This document shows, one piece after another, positions 50,036-57,879 of a DNA stretch of 64,000 nt. The translations under genes and the position numbers were made by a program. A model generated the notes under the pieces. The model saw only the letters and a list, made by a program, of their open reading frames with translations. It was not told where the DNA came from and did no database searches. Within the stretch, counting starts at the first letter, position 1. Each line of letters opens with the position of its first letter. Source of the stretch: Nonomuraea typhae (GTDB taxonomy: Bacteria > Actinomycetota > Actinomycetes > Streptosporangiales > Streptosporangiaceae); assembly GCF_009760925.1 (NCBI RefSeq), contig NZ_VRLV01000002.1, forward strand, positions 62,001 through 126,000. Reading direction: 5' to 3'.

Positions 50036-51883
50036 ATGCCACACTGGATCGCACTCACCCTCACCGCCGGACTCCTCACCGCACCCACCACCAGCCAGCC
50101 GGGCCGGCAGAACGACTTCATCGAGGCAGCACGCGAGTTCGGGGTCCCGCTCAGCGTGCTGCTCGCGGTCTCGTACCTGCACTCGCGATGGGACGACCAC
50201 GGCGGGCAGCCGAGCGTGTCCGGCGGCTACGGGCCGATGCACCTGGTGGACGGCGCCGCCGTACCCCTGGGGGGCCATCACGAGGGGGATCCGCGCGGGG
50301 ACGACTCCCGGCCGCTGCTGCGGCCGCTCCCCCAGCCGCCGCGCGCGCCCGAGGACACGCTCCGGCCGGCCGCGCGGCTCAGCGGGACGAGCGTGGCGCT
50401 GGTGCGGCGGGATCCGCGGGCCAACATCCGGGCGGGCGCCGCGCTGCTCGCCTCCCATCGGGTACGGCCCGGCGGGGAGCCCCGGGACTGGTATGAGGCG
50501 GTGGTGCGGTATGCGGGCTCGAAGGGGTTCGCCGACGAGGTGTTCACGGTGATCAGGGAGGGGGCGGCCCGCCGTACCGACGACGGCTCCTACGTGCGAC
50601 TGGTGCCCGCGCCCGACGCGGTGCCGCCGCCGCCCGCGCGGACGCCGATGCTGGGGCGCGCCGACGAGCCGGCGGCCAGGGCGCAGGGCAGGACCGACTG
50701 CCCGGCCACGCTCGCGTGCGAGTGGATGCCCGCGGCCTACGCCAGGTTCGGCAAGAAGAAGCACAGGGACTACGGGAACCACGACCGGGTGAACGGCTCC
50801 CGGCGCATCGACTACATCGTGATCCACGACACGGAGGGCTCGTACCAGGGCATTCCTTCCATGGTCAACAATCCCCGGTATGTGAGCTGGCACTACACCA
50901 TCCGCTCCAGCGACGGCCATGTCGCCCAGCACGTGAAAAATCGCGATATCGCGTGGCATGCAGGTAACTGGGATATCAATGCGCGTTCCATCGGCATCGA
51001 GCACGAGGGCTACCTGGCCCGGGGCGGCACCTGGTACACCGAGGCGATGTACCGCTCCTCCGCCCGGCTGGTCAAGCACCTGGCCACGGTGTACAACGTG
51101 CCGATCGACCGGGCGCACGTCATCGGCCACGACAACGTGCCCGGCACCACGCCGTCCACGGTGGCGGGCATGCACGAGGACCCCGGGCCGTACTGGGACT
51201 GGGGGCGCTTCTTCGCCATGATGGGCGCCCATCTGAAGCCGTCCGGCGCCGGCTCCTCGGTGATCATCCGCCCCGCCTACGACCGGCACCAGCCGCGCTA
51301 CACCGGCTGCTCGGGCGGGCGCCCGGCCAAGGACTGCAAGCCCCACGGCTCCTCCAGCGTGTGGCTGCACACCGCCCCGAGCGCGCAGGCGCCCCTGGTC
51401 GACGACATCGGCAAGCGCGTGGGCGCGGGCAGCACGTACAGCGTCTACGACCACAGCGCCCGCGCCTCGACCGGGCAGCGGTACGCCGTGGCCGGACGGT
51501 CGGGCGACTGGACCGCGATCTGGTACCTGGGCCAGAAGGCGTGGTTCCACAACCCGGCCTCGGCGCCGACCGCCATCCCGGCCGGGGGCCCGCTGGTGAC
51601 GCCGGTGAAGAACACCGTCCGGGTGTACGGCCGGGCGTACCCCGAAAAATCCGCTTACCGGGCCTCCCGCACCCGATTCCAGCGCCACGTCCCGCTGAAG
51701 TACGTCATCCGCAAGGGCCAGTCCTACTCCGTCGGCAGCACGGTCACGGGAACGTTCCAGAGAGCCGACTCCATGAACCCCGCCCACCACGACCTCGTCA
51801 AGGGAGCCCTGCGCTACCACCAGATCCAGCTCGGCCACCGGCTGATGTTCGTCAAGGCCAAGGACGTGCGCGTGATCGGATGA
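50036..51883 (+). CDS. Secreted N-acetylmuramoyl-L-alanine amidase (amidase_2) with N-terminal helical domain
   Basis: Seen: 615 aa from ATG 50036, preceded by GGGAG. Signal MPHWIALTLTAGLLTAPTTS. Residues about 25-170 read EFGVPLSVLLAVSYLHSRWDDHGG and NIRAGAALLASHR, like lytic-transglycosylase-type helices. The amidase_2 domain is at about 260-400: YIVIHDTEGSYQGI and WHYTIRSSDGHVAQHV, AHVIGHDNVPGTTPSTVAGM, with the Zn-binding His residues. The C-terminal part has SH3-like repeats (SSSVWLHTAPSAQAPLV, FVKAKDVRVIG). Known: cuts MurNAc-L-Ala in peptidoglycan. Confidence 0.88.
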   Translation: MPHWIALTLTAGLLTAPTTSQPGRQNDFIEAAREFGVPLSVLLAVSYLHSRWDDHGGQPSVSGGYGPMHLVDGAAVPLGGHHEGDPRGDDSRPLLRPLPQPPRAPEDTLRPAARLSGTSVALVRRDPRANIRAGAALLASHRVRPGGEPRDWYEAVVRYAGSKGFADEVFTVIREGAARRTDDGSYVRLVPAPDAVPPPPARTPMLGRADEPAARAQGRTDCPATLACEWMPAAYARFGKKKHRDYGNHDRVNGSRRIDYIVIHDTEGSYQGIPSMVNNPRYVSWHYTIRSSDGHVAQHVKNRDIAWHAGNWDINARSIGIEHEGYLARGGTWYTEAMYRSSARLVKHLATVYNVPIDRAHVIGHDNVPGTTPSTVAGMHEDPGPYWDWGRFFAMMGAHLKPSGAGSSVIIRPAYDRHQPRYTGCSGGRPAKDCKPHGSSSVWLHTAPSAQAPLVDDIGKRVGAGSTYSVYDHSARASTGQRYAVAGRSGDWTAIWYLGQKAWFHNPASAPTAIPAGGPLVTPVKNTVRVYGRAYPEKSAYRASRTRFQRHVPLKYVIRKGQSYSVGSTVTGTFQRADSMNPAHHDLVKGALRYHQIQLGHRLMFVKAKDVRVIG

Positions 51884-51972
51884 AATTCTCCGGAGAGGCG
51901 ATCGTTGCGCACGGGCACTCCGCGGAGGCGATATGGTTTTCCCGTGGCCGGCGCTCGAAACCCCGGCCGCAC

Positions 51973-52044
51973 GCGGAAGTGGCTCAGTGGTAGAGCATCA
52001 CCTTGCCAAGGTGAGGGTCGCGGGTTCGAATCCCGTCTTCCGCT
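51973..52044 (+). tRNA. tRNA-Gly (GCC), copy 1
   Basis: 72 nt. The acceptor arm GCGGAAG pairs with CTTCCGC, the anticodon loop reads CTTGCCAAG (anticodon GCC), the T arm is GGGTTCGAATCCC. First of a four-tRNA cluster. No CCA is encoded. Confidence 0.97.
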
Positions 52045-52059
52045 CGGAGTGTTACTCCT

Positions 52060-52130
52060 GGTGGAGTGGCCGAGAGGCGAGGCAGCGGCCTGCAAAGCCG
52101 TCCACACGGGTTCAAATCCCGTCTCCACCT
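52060..52130 (+). tRNA. tRNA-Cys (GCA)
   Basis: 71 nt. Acceptor arm GGTGGAG pairs with CTCCACC; the anticodon loop is CCTGCAAAG (GCA); T arm CGGGTTCAAATCCCG. It starts 15 bp after tRNA-Gly copy 1. Confidence 0.95.
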
Positions 52131-52179
52131 CGGTTGTGCGGCGGACCCTCGGGATCCGCTAAAGTAGTGCGAGCGCCAT

Positions 52180-52251
52180 GCGGAAGTGGCTCAGTGGTAG
52201 AGCATCACCTTGCCAAGGTGAGGGTCGCGGGTTCGAATCCCGTCTTCCGCT
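52180..52251 (+). tRNA. tRNA-Gly (GCC), copy 2
   Basis: 72 nt and identical in sequence to the first Gly tRNA (51973-52044), anticodon GCC. Both copies are followed by CGGA. It lies 49 bp after tRNA-Cys. A TAAAGT box (about 52160-52165) suggests it may also have its own promoter. Confidence 0.97.
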
Positions 52252-52271
52252 CGGAACAACTTCATATTCTT

Positions 52272-52343
52272 GGACGATTAGCTCAGCGGGAGAGCGCTTC
52301 CCTGACACGGAAGAGGTCACTGGTTCAATCCCAGTATCGTCCA
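52272..52343 (+). tRNA. tRNA-Val (GAC)
   Basis: 72 nt. Acceptor GGACGAT pairs with ATCGTCC; anticodon loop CCTGACACG (GAC); T arm CTGGTTCAATCCCAG. An encoded CCA follows (52344-52346). The 3' end is the left attachment site of the island. Confidence 0.96.
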
Positions 52344-52346
52344 CCA
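52328..52346 (+). other. attL (tRNA-Val 3' end)
   Basis: ATCCCAGTATCGTCCACCA is the last part of the T arm, acceptor stem and CCA of tRNA-Val. The right copy at 63368-63386 differs only at one base (G52334 versus A63374). Integration leaves the tRNA intact. Confidence 0.85.
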
Positions 52347-52390
52347 CGCTCCATAGCAGATCAGGGCTGACCTGGTCAAAACAGGAGACA

Positions 52391-52438
52391 GAGCCCCAGC
52401 TCACGGCCTATGCCGAGAGTCTGGGGCTTCTTGTTGTT
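52391..52438 (+). terminator. Hairpin just inside the left island end
   Basis: AGCCCCAG (52392-52399) and CTGGGGCT (52421-52428) form an 8-bp stem followed by TCTTGTTGTT. It lies just downstream of tRNA-Val and may end that transcript inside the island. Confidence 0.6.
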
Positions 52439-52456
52439 TGTGGTTGTTCGCGACGG

Positions 52457-52477
52457 TTGTCAGTACGGTGCTGACAA
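52457..52477. promoter_or_regulatory. Inverted repeat near left att
   Basis: TTGTCAG (52457-52463) and CTGACAA (52471-52477) flank TACGGTG. The core CGGTGCTGAC (52466-52475) recurs as a direct repeat at 63296-63305 near the right att. It may be an integrase arm site or a promoter operator. Between this repeat and the start at 52589 no gene is visible. Confidence 0.4.
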
Positions 52478-52588
52478 TGTGCTGATGTGTGGCATCTACG
52501 CGCTGGCCTTGGCACTTGACGCCAATCTGACGGGCGTTCAGGCTTCAAGTGCGCCACAGTCCGACACAGTCCAATCCGGGAGGAATCC

Positions 52589-52837
52589 ATGCGGCTACGC
52601 TTCCTCGTGATCGATCCTGACACTGACGGCGACGACTGCCCCGCCCTGCACCTCGACGAAGAGACGGGCGATCTCGCCGTCATCGGCGAGACGATCACCG
52701 ACCCTTCCGACCTCGCCGCCATCAAGGCGAGTACGGGACTAAAGTCCTGCGAGACGGCGATCATCATCCCGGCCCGCATGAGAAAGCACATCCTGGAGGC
52801 GCTGCGTGAACTCGACGACAGTTCCACCCTTCCCTGA
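52589..52837 (+). CDS. Small hypothetical, island
   Basis: Seen: 82 aa from ATG 52589, preceded by GGGAGGA. Acidic N-terminus with DPDTDGDDCPALHLDEETGDLAVIG, then KSCETAIIIPARMRKHILEAL. No family name recognised. It overlaps the next gene by 32 bp in another frame, so it is part of the same unit as the DUF6879 and XRE genes. Small conserved partners of this type are common beside Scr1-like regulators. Confidence 0.65.
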   Translation: MRLRFLVIDPDTDGDDCPALHLDEETGDLAVIGETITDPSDLAAIKASTGLKSCETAIIIPARMRKHILEALRELDDSSTLP

Positions 52838-53324
52838 GCTGATCGCAGGAGCCTCCCACAGCGCAGTGCATCTAGAGATGCGTGATGTCTATACGCCCGA
52901 CGACCCATCGTTCATCGCGTTTCTGGGCGGACCGCCCTTCGACCGCACGCAGCGGGAACGCGAATGGAGGGACATCATCGGCAGTGCCGTGTCTAGAGGC
53001 GTCACGGTCCGTCGTGCCCGGATCGTCTCTGAACCCATCACCGACTACATCCGCTTTGAGCACTCGGTAACGGACTCCATGAACATCGTCGCAGGGGAAC
53101 GCGTGCGCTGGCTCCCTCGGAGTCAGGCATCTGATCTATGCCTGCCGGGGAACGACTTCTGGGTGTTTGACGATCATCTCGTCAGGTTCGGCCACTTCGC
53201 CGGAGACGGTTCCGTAACTGGCAAGGAACTGCGTACAGAGCCTGCTGTCATCCAGCTCTGCCAGTCAGCCTTTGAGGCGGTCTGGCTACGGGCAATCGAC
53301 CACGCAGAGTACAAGCCTCTGTAG
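52806..53324 (+). CDS. DUF6879 family protein
   Basis: Seen: 172 aa from GTG 52806, with GGAGG about 10 nt upstream. Blocks EMRDVYTPDDPSFIAFLGG, VTVRRARIVSEPITDYIRFEH and GNDFWVFDDHLVRFGHFAGDG match the DUF6879 pattern that accompanies Scr1-type XRE regulators in actinomycetes. Function not established; a paired partner of the XRE protein is inferred. It precedes the XRE gene by 24 bp. Confidence 0.75.
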   Translation: MNSTTVPPFPELIAGASHSAVHLEMRDVYTPDDPSFIAFLGGPPFDRTQREREWRDIIGSAVSRGVTVRRARIVSEPITDYIRFEHSVTDSMNIVAGERVRWLPRSQASDLCLPGNDFWVFDDHLVRFGHFAGDGSVTGKELRTEPAVIQLCQSAFEAVWLRAIDHAEYKPL

Positions 53325-53348
53325 ACGTCAGCCCGCAAGAGCACCATC

Positions 53349-54197
53349 GTGCCTACCTCGCCCTCGCCTTCGGTCCAAGAAGCGCGTAGAGCGCTCGCCA
53401 GTCGGCTACGCGCTATGCGCGAGGAAGCAGAGCTGACCGCCATCGAGTTGGCGAGGTTGGCCGGTTGGGAACGAACCAAGATCAGCAAGATTGAGCACCT
53501 AGCCCGATCCCCATCCGTGGCCGACATCCGGACCTGGTGTCGGCTCTGCCGAGCCGAAGATCAAACTGATGACCTCCTGGCTGCACTGCGCGCCGTCACT
53601 GGCATGTATCAGGAATGGAAGCGACTCCAGCGCAGGGGCCTACGCCGGCTCCAGGAGCAGCGGACTGCGGTGTTCGAGCAGACTCAGGAGTTTCGGAGCT
53701 ACGCCTCCCAAGTGATTCCCGGTCTACTACAGACGCCGGAGTACGCGACTGCGATCTTGTCGGCAGTCGCTGTACGCAACAAGCTTCCCAATGACGTTGA
53801 AGCCGCCGTTGCTGCGCGTATGAAGCGCGCCCGGCTCTTGCGGGAAGGTGGCCATCGCTTCGCATTCATCCTGGAAGAGTCCGTCCTGCGCTACCAAATC
53901 GGCGGCCCTCCGGTCATGGCCGGGCAGCTCGGATACCTCCTGATGGTCATGGCTTTGCCATCCGTCTCGCTCATGGTGATTCCGTTCAGCAGGGCACGTA
54001 AGACGCATGCACTCGGCAACTTCAACATCTACGACGAAGCCGAAGTGCGCATCGAACTGCTGACAGCCGCCATTAACGTCACTGTGCCTTCCGAGATCGA
54101 TCAATACCGCCGTGAGTTCGAGCTACTGGCCAGCATGGCGGTCACTGGATCTGAGGCGCGCTCAGTCATCACCAAAGCCCTGGCCGATATGCAATGA
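53349..54197 (+). CDS. XRE regulator with DUF5753 domain (Scr1 family)
   Basis: Seen: 282 aa from GTG 53349. HTH at about 14-65: ALASRLRAMREEAELTAIELARLAGWERTKISKIEHLARSPSV. The DUF5753 C-terminal domain has FRSYASQVIPGLLQTPEYATAIL and RARLLREGGHRFAFILEESVLRYQIGG, and VSLMVIPFSRAR near the end. Known: Scr1-type regulators pair with DUF397 proteins in streptomycetes and relatives. It is in a typical arrangement with DUF6879 upstream and DUF397 at 54966. Confidence 0.88.
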   Translation: MPTSPSPSVQEARRALASRLRAMREEAELTAIELARLAGWERTKISKIEHLARSPSVADIRTWCRLCRAEDQTDDLLAALRAVTGMYQEWKRLQRRGLRRLQEQRTAVFEQTQEFRSYASQVIPGLLQTPEYATAILSAVAVRNKLPNDVEAAVAARMKRARLLREGGHRFAFILEESVLRYQIGGPPVMAGQLGYLLMVMALPSVSLMVIPFSRARKTHALGNFNIYDEAEVRIELLTAAINVTVPSEIDQYRREFELLASMAVTGSEARSVITKALADMQ

Positions 54198-54261
54198 ACT
54201 CGCATGCCACACATTGCCACACTCGTTGAGCCTGGCTCGTAGCCGCTCCTACCGTCGATGC

Positions 54262-54486
54262 ATGGCCCTCGAACACAGAACACGCCGCCGGTACGCGAAG
54301 CCGCTCGCCTGCAACGACGGGCCTTCCAAACCGCGTCAGGCCGTGGCCGTCATCGACGGCTTCACGGTGACGCGGGAGGAGCGGGGGCTGCGGGCGGTTC
54401 ATGACCGCAGCGGTTACGACGAGTTCGTACTGGGCGATGACCTGCCGGAGCTGAGGCGGCGTGCCACCGAGCTGGGGCGCTCATGA
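54262..54486 (+). CDS. Small hypothetical, island
   Basis: Seen: 74 aa from ATG 54262. N-terminus basic (HRTRRRYAKPL), then VAVIDGFTVTREERGLRAVHDRSGYDEFVLGDDLPELRRRATELG. No clear ribosome site precedes the ATG, so the start is uncertain. No family recognised. Lies between the XRE and DUF397 genes. Confidence 0.45.
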   Translation: MALEHRTRRRYAKPLACNDGPSKPRQAVAVIDGFTVTREERGLRAVHDRSGYDEFVLGDDLPELRRRATELGRS

Positions 54487-54550
54487 AGCGCATCTACGCT
54501 CGGCGGGTGCACTTTAGCGGCCTGTGCCAGTTGTGCAGGAGCTGAGCCGG

Positions 54551-54754
54551 ATGACACTCGCAGAACTGCAAGCCAGGTACGGGGGCGTGTGGGAGTTCTT
54601 CCCCAACTTGGCTAACGGCGTAGCCGCCGCCCGCCGCCACCGGATCTTGTCCGATGAGGAGTACCGGCGTGGTGTGCTCCTGGTGCTGCTGGCCGGTGAT
54701 CTGGCCGAACTTGAACCCCGGCTGGAGCAACAAACCCAACTCACCGGGCGCTGA
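54551..54754 (+). CDS. Small hypothetical, island
   Basis: Seen: 67 aa from ATG 54551, chosen because AGGAG lies at 54537-54541. MTLAELQARYGGVWEFFPN then VAAARRHRILSDEEYRRGVLLVLLAGDLAELEPRLEQQ. Helical and charged, no signal. No family recognised. Confidence 0.5.
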   Translation: MTLAELQARYGGVWEFFPNLANGVAAARRHRILSDEEYRRGVLLVLLAGDLAELEPRLEQQTQLTGR

Positions 54755-54965
54755 GCGCCCGCAGACGCACGGCTGGCGGCACGCCCCCTAGACGTCGGGC
54801 GTGGGCACGGCCTTAGCCCGTTCCGGGACGTTGGGGCACTCGGAGACACGGGCTCGCGATCGGAACACATCCCGTGTCAGGGCTGGTCGTGCGGTGGTCC
54901 CCGTCTGTGACGTCACGGCGGGGGCCACCACAACCCTTCAACCACTGTCAGGAGGTCTGTTCAGC

Positions 54966-55187
54966 ATGTCCGTGGACTTGTACGCCAGAGAGCTGAGGCC
55001 GTTGGAGTTCCGCCGCGTGTGCGGCGGCAGCAACAACGAGGACGGGGAAGGCGAGTCCTGCGTGGAGATCGCCCCGCTTGCGGGCGTGGACGACGCGTTC
55101 GCCCTGCGTGACTCGAAGTACCCCGGTGCCGGGACGCTCCGCTTCACCGGTGCCGAGCTTCGCGCTTTCCAGGCAGCCACCATCTAG
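54966..55187 (+). CDS. DUF397 domain protein
   Basis: Seen: 73 aa from ATG 54966, preceded by AGGAGG at 54951-54956. The pattern FRRVCGGSNNEDGEGESCVEIAPL and ALRDSKYPGAGTLRFTGAELRAF matches DUF397 (FRRSS..CVEVA..RDS..P.LRFT). Known: DUF397 proteins occur as partners of Scr1/XRE-DUF5753 regulators, apparently antagonising them. Terminator hairpin follows at 55203-55239. Confidence 0.85.
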   Translation: MSVDLYARELRPLEFRRVCGGSNNEDGEGESCVEIAPLAGVDDAFALRDSKYPGAGTLRFTGAELRAFQAATI

Positions 55188-55202
55188 CACCACCAGCCGT
55201 CA

Positions 55203-55239
55203 ACGGCTCCCCGTCTTTGAGGAAGGGGCGGGGAGCCGT
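55203..55239 (+). terminator. Hairpin after DUF397 gene
   Basis: ACGGCTCCCC (55203-55212) and GGGGAGCCGT (55230-55239) form a perfect 10-bp stem with a 17-nt loop. No T-tract. It follows the DUF397 stop by 15 bp. Confidence 0.6.
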
Positions 55240-55265
55240 CCGACCCGACCGTACGGGGGACTCCG

Positions 55266-55658
55266 TTGGAGAAGCTGCACTGGCACGGCTACACCTGGAA
55301 CGGCAACGGGCAGGACTTGGCCCGTGAAGGTGAACGGCGACCGACGTCGCCGGACTTCTTTAGTTCTGTCTTGCCGCCGATGCGGACCGGCGAATGGCTG
55401 GCCAAACCCACATCACGCATCGCCGAGACGTTCGACGACGTGGACAAGGCCATTGAGTGGATGCGGGCGGCGTACGCGCCCGCCTCGGCGCACGACTCGA
55501 TACCCGTGTCTCATCGTCGAAGCGACGCGTACGACCTGTTGCCGCGAGGGGTGGATGTCGAGTGGTCCACGTGGCTGCCAGGAGGGCGGTTCGCCAAGGT
55601 CAGCATGATCTGTTGCCCCAACCGGCACGTGCCTCATCCGTGCCCCTTGAGGCGGTGA
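55266..55658 (+). CDS. Hypothetical protein, island
   Basis: Seen: 130 aa from TTG 55266, with GGGGGA 6 nt upstream. Reads MEKLHWHGYTWNGNGQDLARE, then PDFFSSVLPPMRTGEWLAKPTSRI, DVDKAIEWMRAAYAPA and VEWSTWLPGGRFAKVSMICCPNR, ending VPHPCPLRR. Four Cys/His-rich residues close the protein. No family recognised; start codon TTG is unusual here, so the true start could differ. Confidence 0.5.
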   Translation: MEKLHWHGYTWNGNGQDLAREGERRPTSPDFFSSVLPPMRTGEWLAKPTSRIAETFDDVDKAIEWMRAAYAPASAHDSIPVSHRRSDAYDLLPRGVDVEWSTWLPGGRFAKVSMICCPNRHVPHPCPLRR

Positions 55659-55754
55659 CGGCCGGTAGCGGCCGGCAAACTGCCCGCTGATCATCAGCCC
55701 TGGTCACAGCCATGGAAGGAGACCCCCGATGCTCCGGAAGCACCTGTATGTTCG

Positions 55755-56297
55755 GTGTCGGTCACACGCGGAGTCGTCTCCGTCCTGCGGCGACTCTTCG
55801 AGCCCGCCGTATTAAAGCGCCTGATCGCCGAGACCCCGTTCCAGGACATCGCCACCCCCAAGCCCCCGCCCCGCAAGGAACTCAACGTCCCCACCTGGAC
55901 CCAAGTGAAGGCCATCGCCGACGCGATGCCCGAACGGTGGCGGGCGATCGTGTGGCTGATGGCCGGAGCCGGGCTCCGCATCGACGAATCCCTTGCCTTC
56001 CACAAGACCTGCATCCGCCCCGACCGGCTACGCATCCACCAGCAGTACGACCGCCGCGACGGCCTGACCCCGCTCAAGCACCGCGAGGAAGGCGAGAGCC
56101 GGTACATGCCCCTCCCGGCCTACCTGCGCGACATCCTGACCGACCACATGGCCACCCACGGCACCCACTCAGACGGCTACCTGTTCGCCGGAGAGAAGTC
56201 CACGTTCGTCGTGGACGACACCTTCCGTAACCGCTTCACCGACGCCGTTAAGAAGGCAGGTATCAAGACCCGCTTCACGCCCCACGACCTAAGGCAC
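55755..56297 (+). pseudogene. Tyrosine integrase of the island, N-terminal half (truncated and split)
   Basis: Seen: from about 55755, LIAETPFQDIATPKPPPRKELNVPTWTQVKAIADAMPERWRAIVWLMAGAGLRIDESLAF carries catalytic Arg I (GLRIDE). The segment ends at HDLRH, the HxxR pair, at 56297. The next codons (IVFA, stop 56312) come from the nested element. The core-binding N-terminal domain is also absent, so the gene is truncated at its 5' end as well. It continues at 63097-63294. Known: such integrases insert at tRNA genes, consistent with the att sites. Confidence 0.85.
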
Positions 56298-56298
56298 A

Positions 56299-56308
56299 TT
56301 GTCTTCGC
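56299..56308 (+). repeat. Imperfect terminal inverted repeat, left
   Basis: TTGTCTTCGC (56299-56308) matches the inverse of GCGGACACAA (63085-63094, reads TTGTGTCCGC) at 8 of 10 positions, and similarity extends inward over a further 13-16 bases (CGTGTTGC versus CGTGTGC). Ends lie within a few bases of the integrase break. Confidence 0.5.
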
Positions 56309-56409
56309 TTAGTTCTCGTGTTGCGATTGGTGCCTGAAGCGGGGCCCTACCTGGTTGTTTGAGTGTTGCGCTGACCTGTGTGGTATTTCTACTGTCGGTG
56401 CCCGTGATC

Positions 56410-57879
56410 ATGAGCTTCTTCTCGTCCCGGGGCTGGGAGTCCTGGGATGTTGAGCACCGGCCGGTGATCCCGGAGGGGATGCCGGTGCTGGTCGACGATG
56501 ACTTGCTGTTCGAGGACGGCGCGGCTGCGCCGCGTCCGGCCGCGGTGGTGAATCGCTGGCTACGGGAGCTCCCAGCCAGCGGGGCTCCAGCGCCGAGTTC
56601 GTGGGAGAACTACGCGCGGGTTCTGAAGCAGTGGATGGAGTTCCTGGCCGAGCACGGAGTGGCGCTGTTCGACTCGCGAGGGCGGCTGAAAGCTGGGCTG
56701 AGCCGGTATGCCGAGCACCGCGCCGCGGGACCGGTCGAAGCCAGGTTCGCGGCGACGACCTGGGGCCAGCACATGAGCATCCTGTCGTTGTTCTACGGGT
56801 GGGCGATCAGCGAGGGATACGCGGCGGCCGAGCCGTTCACCTACCGTTCCGCGCGGGCACTGTTCGCCGGGACCGGTCGGGAGGTGAAGGTCAATCTGGC
56901 GGTTCGCCGCACGCCGAAGCCGCACGTGACGATCAAGTATCTGGAGCCGGACTTCACCGAGTTGTTGCGCAAGGGGCTGCGGGGGCTGGCCCCAGACGGC
57001 TCGCAGGACACCGCCTTCAACGGCCGCGAGCTCGTCCGCAACGCCGCGGTCGGGGACCTGGCGCTGGCTACTGGGCTGCGGCTGCAGGAGTTCACCTACC
57101 TGCTGCGATGGGAGATCCCTGCGCTTCCGCCAGAGCCGACGGCGGTGCCGATACCGTTCCCGGTCCCGGCGGGGGTGACCAAGGGCCGCAAGTTCCGCAC
57201 CACCTGGATCTCCTACGAGGCCCTCGCCGGGGTGCACGTCTATCTGGAACTGGACCGTGCGGCCACCACCGAGGGCTCGGGATGGAGACCGCCGCGAAGG
57301 TGGGGCGATCGGTTCCAGGTCACCGAGCCCGACGCGCGGGGCGGGCGGGTCAACGGGGTGCGCCGCTCGTGGGGCTCGCTCAGCCCAGCAGAGCGCCGCC
57401 GCCTGGTGGCCCCGGAGGGCGGCTCGTGCCTGGTGGCGGTGAAGAGCGGCGGCGGCCCGTTCACTGCCTGGGCCACCGTCTTCGAGCGGACCTCCGAGCG
57501 GCTCCGGACCCGGTTCGAGCCCCGCTTCCCGCATGTCTGGCCCCACCGCCTCCGCCACACGTTTTCGATGCGAACCCTGGAATACCTGGTCACCGGACAT
57601 TACCGGCAGGCCGCGAAGCTCGTGACAGAGACCGACGCGGACGCCGCGCTGGTGTTCTACCTGTCCAAGGCCGACCCACTGCTGGTCCTGCGCGACCTGT
57701 TGGGCCACAGCACCGTCTTGGTGACGGAGAAGTACCTGCGCCGGCTGGACACCACGCGCATCTACCGGCAGGCCTACGAGGCTGCGGGGGCAGCTGCCGG
57801 GTTCCTCACCGAGACAGCCGCCGAGCAGGAGGCGGACGAGGAATTCGAGGGCGAATTGGAGAGTGTGGGCGGTACCTGA
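56410..57879 (+). CDS. Tyrosine recombinase 1 of the nested element
   Basis: Seen: 489 aa from ATG 56410 (an upstream start at 56359 adds only a hydrophobic stretch). The SAM-like N-terminal domain runs SSWENYARVLKQWMEFLAEHG to WGQHMSILSLFYGWAISEG. The catalytic set is complete: ATGLRLQEF (Arg I), PHRLRHTFS (HxxR), LLGHSTVLVTEKYLR (His and Tyr nucleophile). Known: cuts and joins DNA via a 3'-phosphotyrosine. Its stop overlaps the next ATG (TGATG), so translation is coupled. Confidence 0.85.
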   Translation: MSFFSSRGWESWDVEHRPVIPEGMPVLVDDDLLFEDGAAAPRPAAVVNRWLRELPASGAPAPSSWENYARVLKQWMEFLAEHGVALFDSRGRLKAGLSRYAEHRAAGPVEARFAATTWGQHMSILSLFYGWAISEGYAAAEPFTYRSARALFAGTGREVKVNLAVRRTPKPHVTIKYLEPDFTELLRKGLRGLAPDGSQDTAFNGRELVRNAAVGDLALATGLRLQEFTYLLRWEIPALPPEPTAVPIPFPVPAGVTKGRKFRTTWISYEALAGVHVYLELDRAATTEGSGWRPPRRWGDRFQVTEPDARGGRVNGVRRSWGSLSPAERRRLVAPEGGSCLVAVKSGGGPFTAWATVFERTSERLRTRFEPRFPHVWPHRLRHTFSMRTLEYLVTGHYRQAAKLVTETDADAALVFYLSKADPLLVLRDLLGHSTVLVTEKYLRRLDTTRIYRQAYEAAGAAAGFLTETAAEQEADEEFEGELESVGGT

